Assembly (NCBI GenBank): GCA_020442965.1
Contig: JAGRJB010000367.1
Coordinates: 1-6,384 of the forward strand
Origin: Pseudomonadales bacterium
GTDB taxonomy: Bacteria; Pseudomonadota; Gammaproteobacteria; Steroidobacterales; Steroidobacteraceae
Reading direction: 5' to 3'
Length of the DNA: 6,384 nt
The notes under the pieces were generated by a model. The model had not been told where the DNA came from. It made no database searches and was given only the letters and a program-made list of their open reading frames with translations. This document shows positions 6,281 through 6,384 of the stretch, piece after piece. Made by a program: the position numbers and the translations under genes. Within the stretch, counting starts at the first letter, position 1. Each line of letters begins with the position of its first letter.

Positions 6281-6384
6281 TTAGGTGACTGTCGCCGCGT
6301 GCGGCCGTCTCATGAGATAGGCGTAATAGAGAATGGGTATGACAACGAGCGTCAGCAAAGTCGATACGAAGATGCCGAAGATCA
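6281..6384 (-). CDS. RND efflux permease, C-terminal fragment
   Basis: The minus strand from 6382 to the TAA at 6283-6281 encodes the last 33 residues of a protein that starts outside the window: IFGIFVSTLLTLVVIPILYYAYLMRR followed by a short PHAATVT tail (given here in parts; the motif spans the first 26 residues). The pattern of small residues, STLLTL, then VxPxLYY and a basic end is that of the last transmembrane helix of RND permeases (AcrB/CzcA superfamily). A proton-driven permease is inferred. The substrate class cannot be told from this end. The stop lies 17 bp before the SQR start and the TolC-like gene follows SQR, so these three probably form one operon. Confidence is limited by the short length, although the neighbouring outer membrane factor supports the call. 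Confidence 0.8.
   Translation of the reverse strand, partial: IFGIFVSTLLTLVVIPILYYAYLMRRPHAATVT

Noticed and set aside
1..6384. tRNA, rRNA, CRISPR arrays, insertion sequences or attachment sites
   Set aside because: No cloverleaf-like sequence, regular direct repeats, transposase frame or terminal inverted repeats were seen on either strand.

Overview
The window is GC-rich bacterial DNA with dense, tightly packed genes. Protein resemblance points to a proteobacterium, most likely gamma- or betaproteobacterial: the sulfide:quinone oxidoreductase looks like the Acidithiobacillus enzyme, the persulfide dioxygenase is of the BigR-operon (Blh) kind, and there is a TolC/RND envelope system. Exact taxonomy cannot be fixed from the sequence. 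No RNA genes, mobile elements or CRISPR arrays were seen, and no stretch of 300 bases lacks a gene.

Layout. Bases 2-280 (+) are the C-terminal end of a YgiQ-type radical SAM protein. It overlaps the start of a long-form transaldolase (273-1385, +). Convergent to that is a TauE/SafE family exporter (1457-2227, -). The exporter shares a 53-bp divergent promoter region with an ETHE1/Blh-type persulfide dioxygenase (2281-3174, +). A small DUF423 membrane protein (3182-3595, -) lies tail to tail with the dioxygenase. The rest is a minus-strand operon, read from right to left: the C-terminal end of an RND efflux permease (6281-6384), sulfide:quinone oxidoreductase (4980-6263), a TolC-like outer membrane channel (3640-4983), and possibly the DUF423 gene as its last member.

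How the genes may work together. From 1457 to 6263 the window encodes a near-complete sulfide detoxification or oxidation route. SQR would oxidise sulfide to persulfide or polysulfide and reduce quinone. The dioxygenase would oxidise glutathione persulfide to sulfite. The TauE protein could export the sulfite. The promoter region between tauE and the dioxygenase holds a near-perfect AT-rich palindrome (ATTAGC-GAAA-GCTAAT) set in the spacer of the rightward promoter. This fits an operator for an ArsR/BigR/SqrR-type sulfide-responsive repressor, but no such regulator is encoded here. In both directions a TATACT -10 box lies exactly 6 nt before the ATG with no Shine-Dalgarno sequence, so both transcripts are probably leaderless. 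By contrast, the tal, SQR and TolC genes have clear Shine-Dalgarno sites.

The most unusual arrangement is an SQR gene placed between, and translationally coupled within, an RND permease/TolC efflux operon. It suggests, as inference only, that the tripartite pump handles a sulfur compound or a stress linked to sulfide oxidation.
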